From Pedobacter lusitanus (GTDB taxonomy: Bacteria > Bacteroidota > Bacteroidia > Sphingobacteriales > Sphingobacteriaceae): a stretch of DNA of 64,000 nucleotides. Under the pieces are notes generated by a model. That model was not told the DNA's origin and did no database searches. It was given only the letters and a program-made list of their open reading frames with translations. Shown here piece by piece: positions 8,136 to 16,057 of the stretch; within the stretch, counting starts at the first letter, position 1, and each line of letters starts with the position of its first letter. The stretch is taken from contig NZ_CP157278.1 of assembly GCF_040026395.1 (NCBI RefSeq), positions 1,550,001 through 1,614,000 on the forward strand. The letters are read 5' to 3'. The position numbers were made by a program, and so were the translations under genes.

Positions 8136-10082
8136 ATGGAAGCGCTCATTTCTAATTATTACTGGGTCATTTTAGCCCTTTTATGTCTTGTTTTATATAA
8201 ATACATTCTTCGTTTTCTGTTCGGAATGGTTATCGTTCCCGAAGACAAAGTAGGCTTGATTACCAAGAAATTTGTTCTTTTCGGCTCAGACAAAGAGCTA
8301 CCTGACGGACGCATTATTGCCCTTAAAGGTGAAGCTGGTTTTCAGGGAAAAACCCTTGCCCCAGGTTTGTACTTTGGCATGTGGTTCTGGCAATACAGTG
8401 TAACGATGGAACAGTTCACAATTATTCCTGAGGGAAAAATCGGCTTAATCATGGCTAAAGATGGCGCAGAGATCCCTACCGGGAATATTTTGGGTCATCG
8501 GGTAGATTCCGATAATTTCCAGGACGCTGTCAAGTTTCTGGAAAACGGAGGACAGCGCGGTCGCCAGACTTCTTATATCACTTCTGGCTCGTATCGTATC
8601 AATACGATGTTATTCCAGATCTCTATTACCGATATGATTCGTATCCAGGAGAGTATGGTGGGTATCGTGACGACATTAGATGGTCTGCCAATTGAGGCCA
8701 ATCAGATTGCCGGTAAGCTGGTAGAAGGCCATAATAACTTCCAGGATTTCGATAGTTTCATCAAAAATGGCGGTAATCGTGGTCTGCAGCCACAGGTAAT
8801 ACTTGCCGGTTCCTATAACCTGAATCCATGGGCCATACAGATGGAAGAGATTCCAATGACAGAAATTGCTATTGGTTACGTCGGGGTTGTTATTTCTTAT
8901 ATCGGAATTGAAGGCAACGACCTGACAGGTAGCGACTTCAAACATGGAAACATTGTAGAAAAAGGTTCCAAAGGAGTTTGGCTTGAACCACTTGGACCGG
9001 GTAAATACCCGATCAACAAATATATCATGAAAGTAGAACTTGTACCAACAACCAACCTGGTTCTGAACTGGGCAAGCGCACGCAGCGAAGCGCATAACCT
9101 GGATAAGAACCTGTCTACCATCACAGTACGTTCAAAAGACGGCTTCCCGTTCAATCTTGATGTATCCCAGATTATTCACGTTCCAACCACAGAGGCTCCA
9201 AAAGTAATTGCCCGTTTCGGTAATATGGTTAATCTGGTATCCCAGGTTCTGGAGCCTACCATTGGCAATTACTTCCGTAATTCAGCTCAGGACAGCGATG
9301 TAATCGCCTTTTTAAGTACACGCAAAGAACGTCAGGAGTCTGCTAAGGAACATATCCGCAAAGTACTGGACGAATACAATGTGAATGCGGTAGATACCTT
9401 AATCGGAGATATTGTACCACCGGAATCACTGATGAAAACATTGACTGACCGTAAAATCGCAGAAGAGCAAAAGGTCACTTATAACACCCAGAAACAAGCA
9501 CAGGAGACGCGTCAGGGCATGGAAAAGGAAACTGCCATTGCTGATATGCAAAAAGATATAGTTAAAGCACAGCAAAGCGTGGAAATCGCGGAACGAACCG
9601 CAAGTGCAACGGTTAAAAAATCAGAAGGTGATGCAGCCGGAGTAAAGCTGGCAGTTGGAGCAGAAGCAGAAGCGACTAAAATGCGCGCGCATGCTGAAGC
9701 AGAAGCTACAAAAGCAAGAGCGCAGGCTGATTCAGAGGCTATTAAGCTCAGAGCATCTGCCGAGGCTGAACTGATCTCTCTGACCGGTAGTGCTGAAGCA
9801 GGGAAAATTCTGGCAGTCGGAAAATCTACTGCCGAAGCGTATGAGCTTGCAGTAAAAGCTTTAGGTGGCGAGAACTTTACCAGGTATAAAATCACTGAAG
9901 AGCTGTCAAAAGGTAAAATCAAACTTATTCCCGATGTCCTGATAGGTGGAAACGGGAATAGTGGATCTGCCATAGACGGACTGCTGGGCTTGAAGTTAAT
10001 GGACATGATGGATCCGGAAAAACGTAAGGAAGTCATTGTAGCAGAGGTTATTGATACAAACACCAAAAGTATCAATCCTTAA
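8136..10082 (+). CDS. flotillin-like SPFH/band-7 membrane protein
   Basis: A 648-residue protein with an N-terminal membrane segment (about residues 8-30, LLCLVLYKYILRFLFG), an SPFH/band-7 region (about 35-420) and a long Ala/Glu-rich coiled coil (about 440-570) with repeated EAEATKARAQADSEA-type heptads, then a Gly-rich tail. This matches the YqiK/flotillin group, which oligomerises in the inner membrane and organises membrane microdomains. I preferred the ATG at 8136 because the membrane segment then follows at once. An in-frame ATG at 8091 would add 15 residues. No NfeD-like partner is adjacent. A strong terminator follows. Confidence 0.85.
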   Translation: MEALISNYYWVILALLCLVLYKYILRFLFGMVIVPEDKVGLITKKFVLFGSDKELPDGRIIALKGEAGFQGKTLAPGLYFGMWFWQYSVTMEQFTIIPEGKIGLIMAKDGAEIPTGNILGHRVDSDNFQDAVKFLENGGQRGRQTSYITSGSYRINTMLFQISITDMIRIQESMVGIVTTLDGLPIEANQIAGKLVEGHNNFQDFDSFIKNGGNRGLQPQVILAGSYNLNPWAIQMEEIPMTEIAIGYVGVVISYIGIEGNDLTGSDFKHGNIVEKGSKGVWLEPLGPGKYPINKYIMKVELVPTTNLVLNWASARSEAHNLDKNLSTITVRSKDGFPFNLDVSQIIHVPTTEAPKVIARFGNMVNLVSQVLEPTIGNYFRNSAQDSDVIAFLSTRKERQESAKEHIRKVLDEYNVNAVDTLIGDIVPPESLMKTLTDRKIAEEQKVTYNTQKQAQETRQGMEKETAIADMQKDIVKAQQSVEIAERTASATVKKSEGDAAGVKLAVGAEAEATKMRAHAEAEATKARAQADSEAIKLRASAEAELISLTGSAEAGKILAVGKSTAEAYELAVKALGGENFTRYKITEELSKGKIKLIPDVLIGGNGNSGSAIDGLLGLKLMDMMDPEKRKEVIVAEVIDTNTKSINP

Positions 10083-10120
10083 CCAGCCAAATTAAGGCTA
10101 TCCGGCAAACTCTTTGATTT

Positions 10121-10153
10121 AAGGGGCCTGAAATTAAAATTTCAGGCCCTTTT
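10121..10153 (+). terminator. intrinsic terminator of the flotillin-like gene
   Basis: GGGCCTGAAATT pairs with AATTTCAGGCCC over 12 bp with a 2-base gap, followed by TTTT. It lies 40 bases after the stop codon. Confidence 0.8.
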
Positions 10154-10315
10154 CTATGGACCCAATTTATCATAAATAGCACACAAACTGCTATTTACAT
10201 AGACCAAATATAGATTGGTGTAATAATTAAGAACGAAGCAGACGAATATTAAGTTTAAAATGCAACTTTATTGCAATTAATCTATTATAAACATTAAACC
10301 TAATTCATTCTACCA

Positions 10316-11332
10316 ATGAAAACAAACCAAAAAATTAAATCAGGTCTGGGCCTGATGTTGTTGTTAACCGTATTATCGTTCGGTTCCTGTAAGAAAAATG
10401 CTCAGGATGAGACTTCTAGTCCCGATCTGTCAGACAGTAATCTGAAACAATCATTCTTCTCAGGGTACATCCCTACTCCACAAGCAATTATGGATAAAAT
10501 ACCAAAACTCGGTGTTGGACAATTACCAAAAACAGAAGCTTATTTCCCAACCAGATTTACCATGACTACCCCACCAATCGGAGATCAGGGAAATACAGGA
10601 ACATGTGTAGCCTGGGCCACGAGTTATTCGACCTGGTCAACGGAACAATATTACAGAACCGCAAGCACCAGTTATGCCAACAACAAAAACGTATTCAGCC
10701 CGAATTACGTGTACAACCAGCTAAGTACAGATTGTAATTCAGGACTTTACATCACAGAAGCACTAGATCTGATCAAAGCACAGGGCTCATGTACTTATAC
10801 TACTCTGCCCTTCAGTGACAATTGCAGTTCTGCGGTTAGTCAGTTACAAAAAGACAGTGCAGCTTTACATAAAATAGCTAATGCGGAATATTATTTATTG
10901 GATAAAGATACCAGAAAAAACACTACTGCTATTAAAATGCTCCTTTTCCAGAAACATCCGGTTATTTTTGGTTTTGACGTAGATGGAGATAATATGAACA
11001 ACCAGGCAGTCTGGAATAAGTTTGGTACGCCAAGATTATCCTATGACAACAGCTTCCTTAAACAGTCGAATGTTGGAAAAAGCATACCTGTAGGCGGACA
11101 TGCCGTAGCAATAATTGGTTATGACGATGACAAACATGCATTTAAAGTACAAAACCAATGGGGAAACACATGGAGGGATCAAGGATTTTTCTGGGTTGAT
11201 TATGATTTCTTTGGCTCAGGAACCCATCCAAATTACGTTCTGAAATATGATGCTGCTAAAAAGAAATATTCTTATGCCAATGGCACTCAGACTGAAGATG
11301 TCTTCACTGAAGCTTATGTATTCTTAAACTAG
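10316..11332 (+). CDS. papain-like (C1 family) cysteine peptidase, lipoprotein
   Basis: A 338-residue lipoprotein: an N-terminal hydrophobic segment and lipobox SFGSC put the lipidated Cys at residue 25. The C1 catalytic set is present: oxyanion Gln in IGDQGNTGTC (Q91), nucleophile C97 in TCVAWA, His in GGHAVAIIGY (H262) and Asn in VQNQWGNTW (N280). There is no long propeptide, only about 50 residues between the lipid anchor and the core, so activation by a separate propeptide is not evident. It probably degrades peptides at the cell surface or in the periplasm. It is convergent with dnaA across a shared bidirectional terminator. Confidence 0.88.
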   Translation: MKTNQKIKSGLGLMLLLTVLSFGSCKKNAQDETSSPDLSDSNLKQSFFSGYIPTPQAIMDKIPKLGVGQLPKTEAYFPTRFTMTTPPIGDQGNTGTCVAWATSYSTWSTEQYYRTASTSYANNKNVFSPNYVYNQLSTDCNSGLYITEALDLIKAQGSCTYTTLPFSDNCSSAVSQLQKDSAALHKIANAEYYLLDKDTRKNTTAIKMLLFQKHPVIFGFDVDGDNMNNQAVWNKFGTPRLSYDNSFLKQSNVGKSIPVGGHAVAIIGYDDDKHAFKVQNQWGNTWRDQGFFWVDYDFFGSGTHPNYVLKYDAAKKKYSYANGTQTEDVFTEAYVFLN

Positions 11333-11350
11333 CTATTTAAAACAGGCAAT

Positions 11351-11390
11351 AAAAAAACAGGTTATATCATTGATATAACCTGTTTTTTTT
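11351..11390. terminator. bidirectional terminator between the C1 peptidase and dnaA
   Basis: A perfect 19-bp inverted repeat (arms 11351-11369 and 11371-11389) with A-runs on the left and T-runs on the right, so both strands yield a hairpin followed by Us. It serves the plus-strand peptidase gene and the minus-strand dnaA gene, which converge here. Confidence 0.9.
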
Positions 11391-11430
11391 ATTAAATCCG
11401 AACCAGCCGGAATTCTGATCAGATAAAAAC

Positions 11431-12861
11431 CTAGCTCATTTTTAGTTTTTTCTGAATATCAGTTACATAACCTTTAAACTTCTTATCTGTATCAATCAGA
11501 TCTTCCACAGTCTGACAGGCATAAATCACTGTAGAATGGTCTCTTCCACCATAAAATGCACCAATACTTTTTAAAGAAGACTTAGTCAGACTCTTTGATA
11601 AATACATAGAAATCTGGCGTGCCTGCACAATTTCACGTTTACGTGTCGCTGATTTCACCATTTCTACCGGCACTTCAAAATACTCACAAACCAGTTTCTG
11701 GATATAGTCCATAGAAATCTCTTTGGTTGTATTCTTGATAAAGTTCTTCAGCATGGATTTAGCCAGACCAAGATCAATATCCTTTTTATTCAATGTAGAC
11801 TGAGCTAAAAGCGAAACCATTGCTCCTTCAAGCTCACGCACATTGTTATCAATGTTATTTGCTACATATTCAACTACATCTGATGGAAGTTCAATTCCGT
11901 CAGCATACATTTTCTTTCTTAGGATAGCTACTCTGGTTTCCAGATCAGGAATCTGTAAATCAGCTGAAAGTCCCCATTTGAAACGGCTTAACAAACGCTC
12001 CTCCACACCTGAAAGATCTTTTGGCGCTTTATCAGAAGTAATAATAATCTGTTTACCAGACTGATGCAGGTGATTAAAAATATGAAAGAAAATATCCTGA
12101 GTTTTCTCTTTTCCGGCAAAATTATGGACATCATCCATGATAATTACGTCCATTGCCTGATAAAAATTCACAAAATCATTAATGGTATTATTCTTTAATG
12201 ACTCTACAAACTGCTGACAGAACTTTTCGCAGGATACATAAATAACCAGCTTATCCGGTAAAGTACGTCTGATTTCATTGCCTATTGCCTGCACCAGGTG
12301 GGTCTTCCCCAATCCTACTGCACCATAAATCATCAGGGGGTTAAATGAGGTTGCACCCGGCTTCGCGGCAACTGCAAAACCTGCAGAACGGGCTAAACGG
12401 TTACAATCACCTTCTACATAACTATCAAAAGTATACTGAGAATTTAACTGAGGATCTACATTTAATTTTTTCAGGCCCGGTATAATAAAAGGATTCTTAA
12501 TATCCTTATTAATTGATACAGGAACCGGCATCGATTGTGTTTTTGAGGCAGCGCCATTTCCATTGGATGGCATGCTTGTCGTATATGGTGAACCGCTGTT
12601 TGATGACTTATCCACCACAATATTATATTCCAGACGTCCTTCTTCTCCCATTTGCTGTTTAACTGTCTTACGCAATAAACCGACATAATGTTCTTCCAGC
12701 CATTCATAAAAGAATAAACTTGGCACCTGTACAGTCAATATATTGCCTTCCAATTTTAGTGCCGAAATCGGCTCGAACCAAGTTTTAAAACTTTGGACCG
12801 GGATATTATCCTTAATAATCTGGAGACAGTTATTCCATACTTCGGTACAAGTTTTTTGCAT
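11431..12861 (-). CDS. dnaA: chromosomal replication initiator DnaA
   Basis: A 476-residue DnaA. Domain I covers about residues 1-80, then a short Ser/Gly/Pro-rich linker, then the AAA+ domain with Walker A GAVGLGKTHL and Walker B VIIMDDVHNF and a sensor II arginine region. Domain IV is the C-terminal DNA-binding domain with the DnaA signature IGAFYGGRDHSTVIYAC. It binds DnaA boxes and melts the origin. I chose the ATG at 12861 (MQKTCTEVW), which matches usual DnaA N-termini. An upstream ATG at 12909 would add 16 atypical residues. The long gene-free region upstream carries DnaA boxes, so autoregulation is likely. Confidence 0.97.
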   Translation of the reverse strand: MQKTCTEVWNNCLQIIKDNIPVQSFKTWFEPISALKLEGNILTVQVPSLFFYEWLEEHYVGLLRKTVKQQMGEEGRLEYNIVVDKSSNSGSPYTTSMPSNGNGAASKTQSMPVPVSINKDIKNPFIIPGLKKLNVDPQLNSQYTFDSYVEGDCNRLARSAGFAVAAKPGATSFNPLMIYGAVGLGKTHLVQAIGNEIRRTLPDKLVIYVSCEKFCQQFVESLKNNTINDFVNFYQAMDVIIMDDVHNFAGKEKTQDIFFHIFNHLHQSGKQIIITSDKAPKDLSGVEERLLSRFKWGLSADLQIPDLETRVAILRKKMYADGIELPSDVVEYVANNIDNNVRELEGAMVSLLAQSTLNKKDIDLGLAKSMLKNFIKNTTKEISMDYIQKLVCEYFEVPVEMVKSATRKREIVQARQISMYLSKSLTKSSLKSIGAFYGGRDHSTVIYACQTVEDLIDTDKKFKGYVTDIQKKLKMS

Positions 12862-13025
12862 AGTTCTTCTATAAATTAATGGTATTCGACTTAAACAACG
12901 ACCAAACACTCTGCCGTTTTGGGAGGGCGAAGATCCTAAAAATTACCAACAAAAAATCATAAAATCTCACCTAATTCATAAGTCGCTAACAGGCAAAAAG
13001 ATAGCCTTTCGAAAAACGGCTTTTT

Positions 13026-13044
13026 TGTGGATAACTTATCCACA
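13026..13044. promoter_or_regulatory. inverted pair of perfect DnaA boxes
   Basis: TGTGGATAACTTATCCACA is a perfect palindrome around one central base. It is made of two copies of the DnaA box TTATCCACA in opposite orientation. It lies 165 bases upstream of the dnaA start, fit for origin function, autorepression, or both. Confidence 0.8.
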
Positions 13045-13648
13045 TCAAAAATTCAGTGTTTATAACTATTGCTTAGACAAAAGATTTTTCAATCCTTAAT
13101 TCAGGACAATAGTACCAAATAAACATGACTTATTCAGACCTGATTACAGGACATTTTTTTCAGCTCAAAATACGATAGCGACATTTTGTCATTCATTAAT
13201 TATTTATATAGCGCACATATAAATCTCATTATAAATTATATATAAACAAACAAAATCCAAATATCAAGGGGCAAATAAAAAAAGATCAGTAAAAAACTGA
13301 ACAGAGTGAACAATTAAAAGCCTGCTAAAACAGCATCAGGATTATTTACACTTGACAGAAAATATGAGCCCGAAAAAAAACGGGAAACGTTTTACACATT
13401 ATCAGAAAGCCCATGGTCACCACGTTGTTTTTTAAACGAAATACGGCAGCTGCAGGCATCGCTTTTTTCTCAAGACCATAGTCCTTAATTTAACCAGATC
13501 GTCCCGCAGAAAAGAGATTAAGCATGCTTAGCGGAAAGGAATAACAGCGATGCAATTAACAGCTGGAAAGCACCCTCTTTTAAGGGTTTTTACAGAAACA
13601 TGGCTTTGGGCGGAAATCCTGCCTGAAAAAAGCGGTATGAATCACGGC

Positions 13649-13745
13649 TGAAAGGACATTGGAAGGGGGTTGAAAGGACGTTGGAAGGACCTTGGTATGA
13701 CCCTGATCCTTCCAACGTCCTTTCAACCCCCTCTCAATGCCTTTA
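13649..13745. repeat. long imperfect hairpin made of an 18-base direct repeat and its inverted copy
   Basis: Two direct copies of TGAAAGGAC(A/G)TTGGAAGG lie at 13649-13666 and 13671-13688. The segment 13664-13689 is perfectly complementary to 13707-13732 (26 of 26), with a 17-base loop; pairing continues outward with a bulge to about 13651/13745. The base composition (G-rich top strand) differs from the AT-rich flanks. It resembles a REP-like dispersed palindrome. No second copy was seen in this window, and no transposase is nearby. Confidence 0.7.
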
Positions 13746-13813
13746 CAACAGCTTTTCAGGACCCAATCTGGAACGTTTTGAAAGCCCAATCAGCTATTAC
13801 TACCATTTAGTAC

Positions 13814-14239
13814 TCAGACATTCTCCAGTTCCACCTCAATATTGCCTCTGGTAGCATTTGAATAAGGACATACGTGGTGAGCTTTTTCAGTCAGAGCCTG
13901 CGCAACATCAGCGGTAACTCCCGGAATAGCCACTTTCAGCTTTACAGCCAGCTGAAAGCCACCTGTAGTATTCTTACCAATACTGACCTGTGCTGTCACT
14001 TTAGTTTCACCTGTCTGAACTTTTTCTGTTCTGATTACTAAATTCAATGCACTGTCAAAACAAGCTGCATAACCCGCAGCAAAAAGCTGTTCAGGGTTAG
14101 TATAGGCTCCTGCCCCACCCCCAAGCTCTTTCGGCATCCTTACTTCGAGGTCTAAAACGCCGTCTGATGATTTTACATTTCCATTTCTACCACCAGTAGC
14201 ACTAGCTTCAGCAGTATACAGTTTTTCGATTTTATCCAT
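13814..14239 (-). CDS. ohr: organic hydroperoxide resistance protein Ohr (OsmC family)
   Basis: A 141-residue thiol peroxidase of the Ohr subfamily, which reduces organic and fatty-acid hydroperoxides in the cytoplasm using a lipoyl donor. The two catalytic cysteines are C60 (YAACFDSAL) and C124 (HHVCPYSNATRGN); the conserved Arg (GRNG) and Glu (NPEQ) of the active site are also present. Its ATG overlaps the end of ohrR by eight bases, so the two are co-transcribed and translationally coupled, with the regulator first. Expression should be induced by organic peroxides through OhrR. Confidence 0.95.
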   Translation of the reverse strand: MDKIEKLYTAEASATGGRNGNVKSSDGVLDLEVRMPKELGGGAGAYTNPEQLFAAGYAACFDSALNLVIRTEKVQTGETKVTAQVSIGKNTTGGFQLAVKLKVAIPGVTADVAQALTEKAHHVCPYSNATRGNIEVELENV

Positions 14240-14666
14240 GATGTTTGTTTATTGTATTTAAAATTCCCGTTAATTTTTGCTGAAGACCAGCCATTTCATT
14301 CTCAGTGATATCAAGCGCACAGAATAATGCACCAGGTATTCCTGCTGCTGCATACTTCAGTTTCAGTCCGCTTGCAGTCAGTTCGATCAGCACAATGCGC
14401 TCATCATCTTCACTTCTTTTCCTGGTCAGGTATTTTTTCTGTTCCAGCCTTTTCAGCAATGGCGTTAAAGTTCCGGTGTCAAGCAAAAGTTTTTCACCGA
14501 TTTCCCTGATACAGATTTTATTGGTTTCCCAAAGCAAAAGCATGACTAAATACTGCGGGTAGGTGAGATCCAGTTTCTCCAGCAAAGGCCGGTACAAAGC
14601 TGTAATCTGTCTTGACAAAGCATAAATCGGGAAGCAGAGCTGCTGCTCCAGTTTTAACATTTCCAT
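14232..14666 (-). CDS. ohrR: MarR-family organic-peroxide sensor OhrR
   Basis: A winged-helix MarR-family repressor of about 144 residues. The N-terminal motif LEQQLCFPIYALSRQ carries the peroxide-sensing Cys in the position used by OhrR proteins, and the wing region reads RKRSEDDERIVLIELT. OhrR represses ohr until its Cys is oxidised by organic hydroperoxide. I chose the ATG at 14666 (MEMLKLEQQ). An ATG at 14690 would add eight residues and run into the operator. A single reactive Cys near residue 11 suggests a one-Cys or thiol-dependent sensor; a second Cys lies later in the chain. Confidence 0.9.
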   Translation of the reverse strand: MEMLKLEQQLCFPIYALSRQITALYRPLLEKLDLTYPQYLVMLLLWETNKICIREIGEKLLLDTGTLTPLLKRLEQKKYLTRKRSEDDERIVLIELTASGLKLKYAAAGIPGALFCALDITENEMAGLQQKLTGILNTINKHHG

Positions 14667-14685
14667 AGCTATTAAACGAGTCTTA

Positions 14686-14725
14686 CGCAATTATATTGCG
14701 CAAAATATAATCGTGCAAAATATAA
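14686..14725. promoter_or_regulatory. candidate OhrR operator
   Basis: CGCAATTATATTGCG (14686-14700) is a perfect 6-3-6 palindrome 20 bases upstream of the chosen ohrR ATG. It is followed by two direct copies of GCAAAATATAA. Position and palindromy fit an OhrR autoregulatory site; binding is an inference. Confidence 0.55.
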
Positions 14726-14770
14726 CAATCAACAAACTATATATCAATAACTTAATCAAAATATAAACAC

Positions 14771-14807
14771 AAAAAAAGAGGGCTCTCAAAGAATGAGAGC
14801 CCTCTTT
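14771..14807 (-). terminator. intrinsic terminator of fabV
   Basis: A perfect 14-bp stem (AAAGAGGGCTCTCA / TGAGAGCCCTCTTT) with a 5-base loop. On the minus strand the hairpin is followed by a T-run (complement of 14771-14777). It lies just past the fabV stop. Confidence 0.9.
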
Positions 14808-14825
14808 AAAAAGGTTAGAACTGAA

Positions 14826-16016
14826 TTAAACCAGACCGGGTACTTCTACCATTTCATTAGTATCAGCTTCATAATCCACACCTGCAACGTCAAAACCAAA
14901 CAGGTTAAGGAAGTCATGTTTGTAACCGGCAAGGTCACCAATAGCCGGTAAACTTTCTGTAGATACATCTGCCCATAATCTGTTAACTTCAGCCTGAGTT
15001 TCTGCATCCATCTCCAGATCATCCACACGAATTCTTCCATTCGCATCAGTAGGGACTTCAGCACCGGAATATAATCTGTCCTGAAATAAACGCTGAATCT
15101 GTTCGATACAACCTTCATGAGTTCCTTTTGCTTTCATCACTTTATAAAGCAATGAAATATACAATGGGATAACAGGGATTGCAGAGCTGGCCTGTGTTAC
15201 CAGAGCTTTGTTTACAGAAACATAAGCTTTACCATTCAGGTCTTTTAATTTTTCAGTGATACGGAAAGCAGTTGCTTCCAGATCATCTTTTGCACGACCA
15301 ATAGTTCCTTTACGATAAACCGATTCAGTAACTTCCGGGCCGATATAGGAATAAGCAACAGTAGTAGCGCCTTCAGCAAGTAAACCGGCAGCTTTAAGAT
15401 CTTCGATCCAGAAACCCCAGTCCTCCCCTCCCATTACGGCAACGGTATTCTCAATTTCTTCTTCATTTGCTGGTTGAATTGAGATATCTGATACCACTCC
15501 GGTATGAAAATCCACCGTTTTATTAGTAAAACTCTGACCGATTGGTTTCAACACAGAATTATAAACAACTCCTGTTTTAGGATGTGTTCTGCGTGGCGAA
15601 GCCAGGCTATAGATTACTAAGTCAATCTGACCTAAGTCTGCTTTGATCAGATCTAATGTTTTTTGTTTGATTTCATCAGAAAAAGCATCACCATTGATAC
15701 TTTTAGCGTATAAACCAGCTTCCTGAGCTTTAGCTTCAAAAGCAGCAGTATTATACCAGCCTGGTGAAGCAGTTTTACCTGGTGCAGGAGGTTTCTCAAA
15801 ATACACACCTATGGTAGATGCGTCTGATCCAAAGGCACTGGTAATTCTTGATGCTAAACCAAATCCTGTAGATGCGCCGATAACCAGCACACGTTTAGGA
15901 CCTGCAATAGCTCCTTTTGATTTCACGTAGTTAATTTGATTGACAACATTCTGCTCACATCCTTCGGGATGAGCAGTCAGGCAGATAAAACCACGTATTC
16001 TTGGTGCAATAATCAT
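14826..16016 (-). CDS. fabV: trans-2-enoyl-CoA/ACP reductase FabV
   Basis: A 396-residue member of the FabV/TER family, which reduces the enoyl-ACP (or enoyl-CoA) double bond with NADH in the last step of fatty-acid elongation. The nucleotide-binding motif is VLVIGASTGFGLASR (residues 43-57). The catalytic Y-x8-K pair is Y234/K243 in VYRKGTIGRAK. The N-terminal MIIAPRIRGFICLTAHP is characteristic. Length is typical. FabV enzymes are usually resistant to triclosan. No other fab gene is adjacent. The next gene upstream, pepD, starts a separate frame 42 bases away on the same strand. Confidence 0.95.
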   Translation of the reverse strand: MIIAPRIRGFICLTAHPEGCEQNVVNQINYVKSKGAIAGPKRVLVIGASTGFGLASRITSAFGSDASTIGVYFEKPPAPGKTASPGWYNTAAFEAKAQEAGLYAKSINGDAFSDEIKQKTLDLIKADLGQIDLVIYSLASPRRTHPKTGVVYNSVLKPIGQSFTNKTVDFHTGVVSDISIQPANEEEIENTVAVMGGEDWGFWIEDLKAAGLLAEGATTVAYSYIGPEVTESVYRKGTIGRAKDDLEATAFRITEKLKDLNGKAYVSVNKALVTQASSAIPVIPLYISLLYKVMKAKGTHEGCIEQIQRLFQDRLYSGAEVPTDANGRIRVDDLEMDAETQAEVNRLWADVSTESLPAIGDLAGYKHDFLNLFGFDVAGVDYEADTNEMVEVPGLV

Positions 16017-16057
16017 AAATTGTTCTTTAAAGAAGGTCTAAAGTAAGTAATTCTTTT

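Larger units (their letters stand above)
12862..13813. other. gene-free region upstream of dnaA, candidate oriC
   Basis: A 952-bp stretch with no credible gene. It holds a palindromic pair of consensus DnaA boxes (13026-13044), one-mismatch boxes at 13130-13138 (TTATTCAGA), 13342-13350 (TTATTTACA) and 13390-13398 (TTTTACACA), and an AT-rich segment (about 13185-13260) that could be the unwinding element. The long hairpin repeat at 13649-13745 is at its far end. Position next to dnaA and DnaA boxes argue for oriC. The low number of perfect boxes and flanking genes that mostly point toward the region argue against it. Confidence 0.5.

Noticed and set aside
9512..10075. 187-codon ORF antisense to the flotillin-like gene
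   Set aside because: It is the complement of the Ala/Glu-rich coiled-coil coding region, which rarely yields stops on the other strand; the product is a Ser/Ala-rich low-complexity chain with no family features.
13580..13789. 69-codon minus-strand ORF upstream of dnaA
   Set aside because: It runs through both arms of the hairpin repeat; the coding potential comes from the repeat.
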